This document shows positions 63,854 through 64,000 of a stretch of DNA of 64,000 nucleotides, one piece after another (position 1 is the first letter of the stretch; every line of letters begins with the position of its first letter). The notes under the pieces were generated by a model that did not search any database, was not told where the DNA came from, and saw only the letters and a list, made by a program, of their open reading frames with translations. Source of the DNA: a bacterium (GTDB lineage: Bacteria > Myxococcota_A > Polyangia > Nannocystales > Nannocystaceae); the NCBI GenBank assembly GCA_024742475.1, contig JANSYI010000033.1:1-64000 (forward strand). The letters are read 5' to 3'. The position numbers were made by a program, and so were the translations under genes.

Positions 63854-64000
63854 ATGGGTGCCTTCGTTCGGCCGCCCGACCAGGGCGTACGCCGCGTCGG
63901 TCGTCTGACGAGCAAAGCCGCAGACGCGCCTCCGGGAGGCACGGTCTTGCTTCACATGCAGGCTCCGTCTGCAGATGGTTCACGGGTCGCATCGCTCGAC
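63854..64000 (+). CDS. possible start of a gene running off the right edge
   Basis: From ATG 63854 the frame is open for 49 codons to the window end, reading MGAFVRPPDQGVRRVGRLTS and on through GGTVLLHMQAP. Third-position usage is only moderately biased, and no family is recognisable from this length. The preceding 152 bases (63702-63853) contain no supported gene, only a short hydrophobic frame ending at 63820. It could be non-coding. Confidence 0.3.
   Translation, partial: MGAFVRPPDQGVRRVGRLTSKAADAPPGGTVLLHMQAPSADGSRVASLD

Overview
This is a high-GC, gene-dense window with strong codon bias toward G/C in third positions. Several signs point to the Myxococcota, most likely a Nannocystaceae-type relative. 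It has many lipoproteins with long Ser/Thr/Gly/Asp-rich linkers after the lipid-attachment cysteine, a trypsin-like protease ending in a MYXO-CTERM-type tail, OmpA/peptidoglycan-binding secretion-accessory proteins, and an IS91-like Y2 transposase relative. No tRNA, rRNA or CRISPR array was seen. The assignment is inference from protein style, not from a marker gene.

Positions 1-15.7 kb form a defence island. After the 3' end of an unrelated exported-type protein comes a + strand operon, pglZ-brxD-brxHI. These are three hallmark BREX genes, but no PglX methyltransferase, PglW kinase, PglY/BrxC ATPase or BrxA/B is in view. Facing it on the - strand is a translationally coupled AddB-like/AddA-like helicase-nuclease pair and, upstream of that, a separate PD-(D/E)XK nuclease gene with its own hairpin. 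Between the two blocks sits a more A/T-rich P-loop ATPase gene (6952-8460) broken by one in-frame TAG. The PglZ-BrxD-BrxHI plus AddAB-like arrangement is the best candidate here for an undescribed or poorly described system.

Positions 15.8-31.8 kb look like a contact-toxin or secretion-effector region. A three-gene - strand operon encodes a large protein with hydrophobic segments near its C-terminus, a two-helix membrane protein shaped like an immunity protein, and an OmpA/peptidoglycan-binding-like protein. It diverges from a + strand block with a conserved protein of unknown function, a second two-helix membrane protein and a 1319-residue SNF2-type helicase. A second OmpA/peptidoglycan-binding-like gene (27662-29260) is coupled to an unknown, less GC-rich gene and followed by further exported-type proteins. 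No VgrG, PAAR or sheath gene is present, so a type VI or related route is inference only.

Positions 31.9-64 kb are mostly ordinary chromosomal genes: a Y2-transposase relative, a phosphofructokinase with residues of the pyrophosphate-dependent type, a GAF-GGDEF diguanylate cyclase, methyltransferases, a seven-gene run (ABC ATPase, three consecutive HlyD/MacA-like lipoprotein adaptors, MacB-like permease, aminoglycoside-phosphotransferase-like kinase, inositol-monophosphatase-like enzyme), a polysaccharide deacetylase, two crotonases, the MYXO-CTERM protease, a YghU-like glutathione transferase, three glycosyltransferases in one operon, a cyclophilin lipoprotein, a short RNase J-like protein whose last codons appear frameshifted, an MFS transporter, YebC, a UPF0149 protein, a GFA/DUF6151-type protein and another glycosyltransferase. 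Genes are tightly packed, with many 1- or 4-nt stop/start overlaps. The only gap over 300 bases is 14341-14715.
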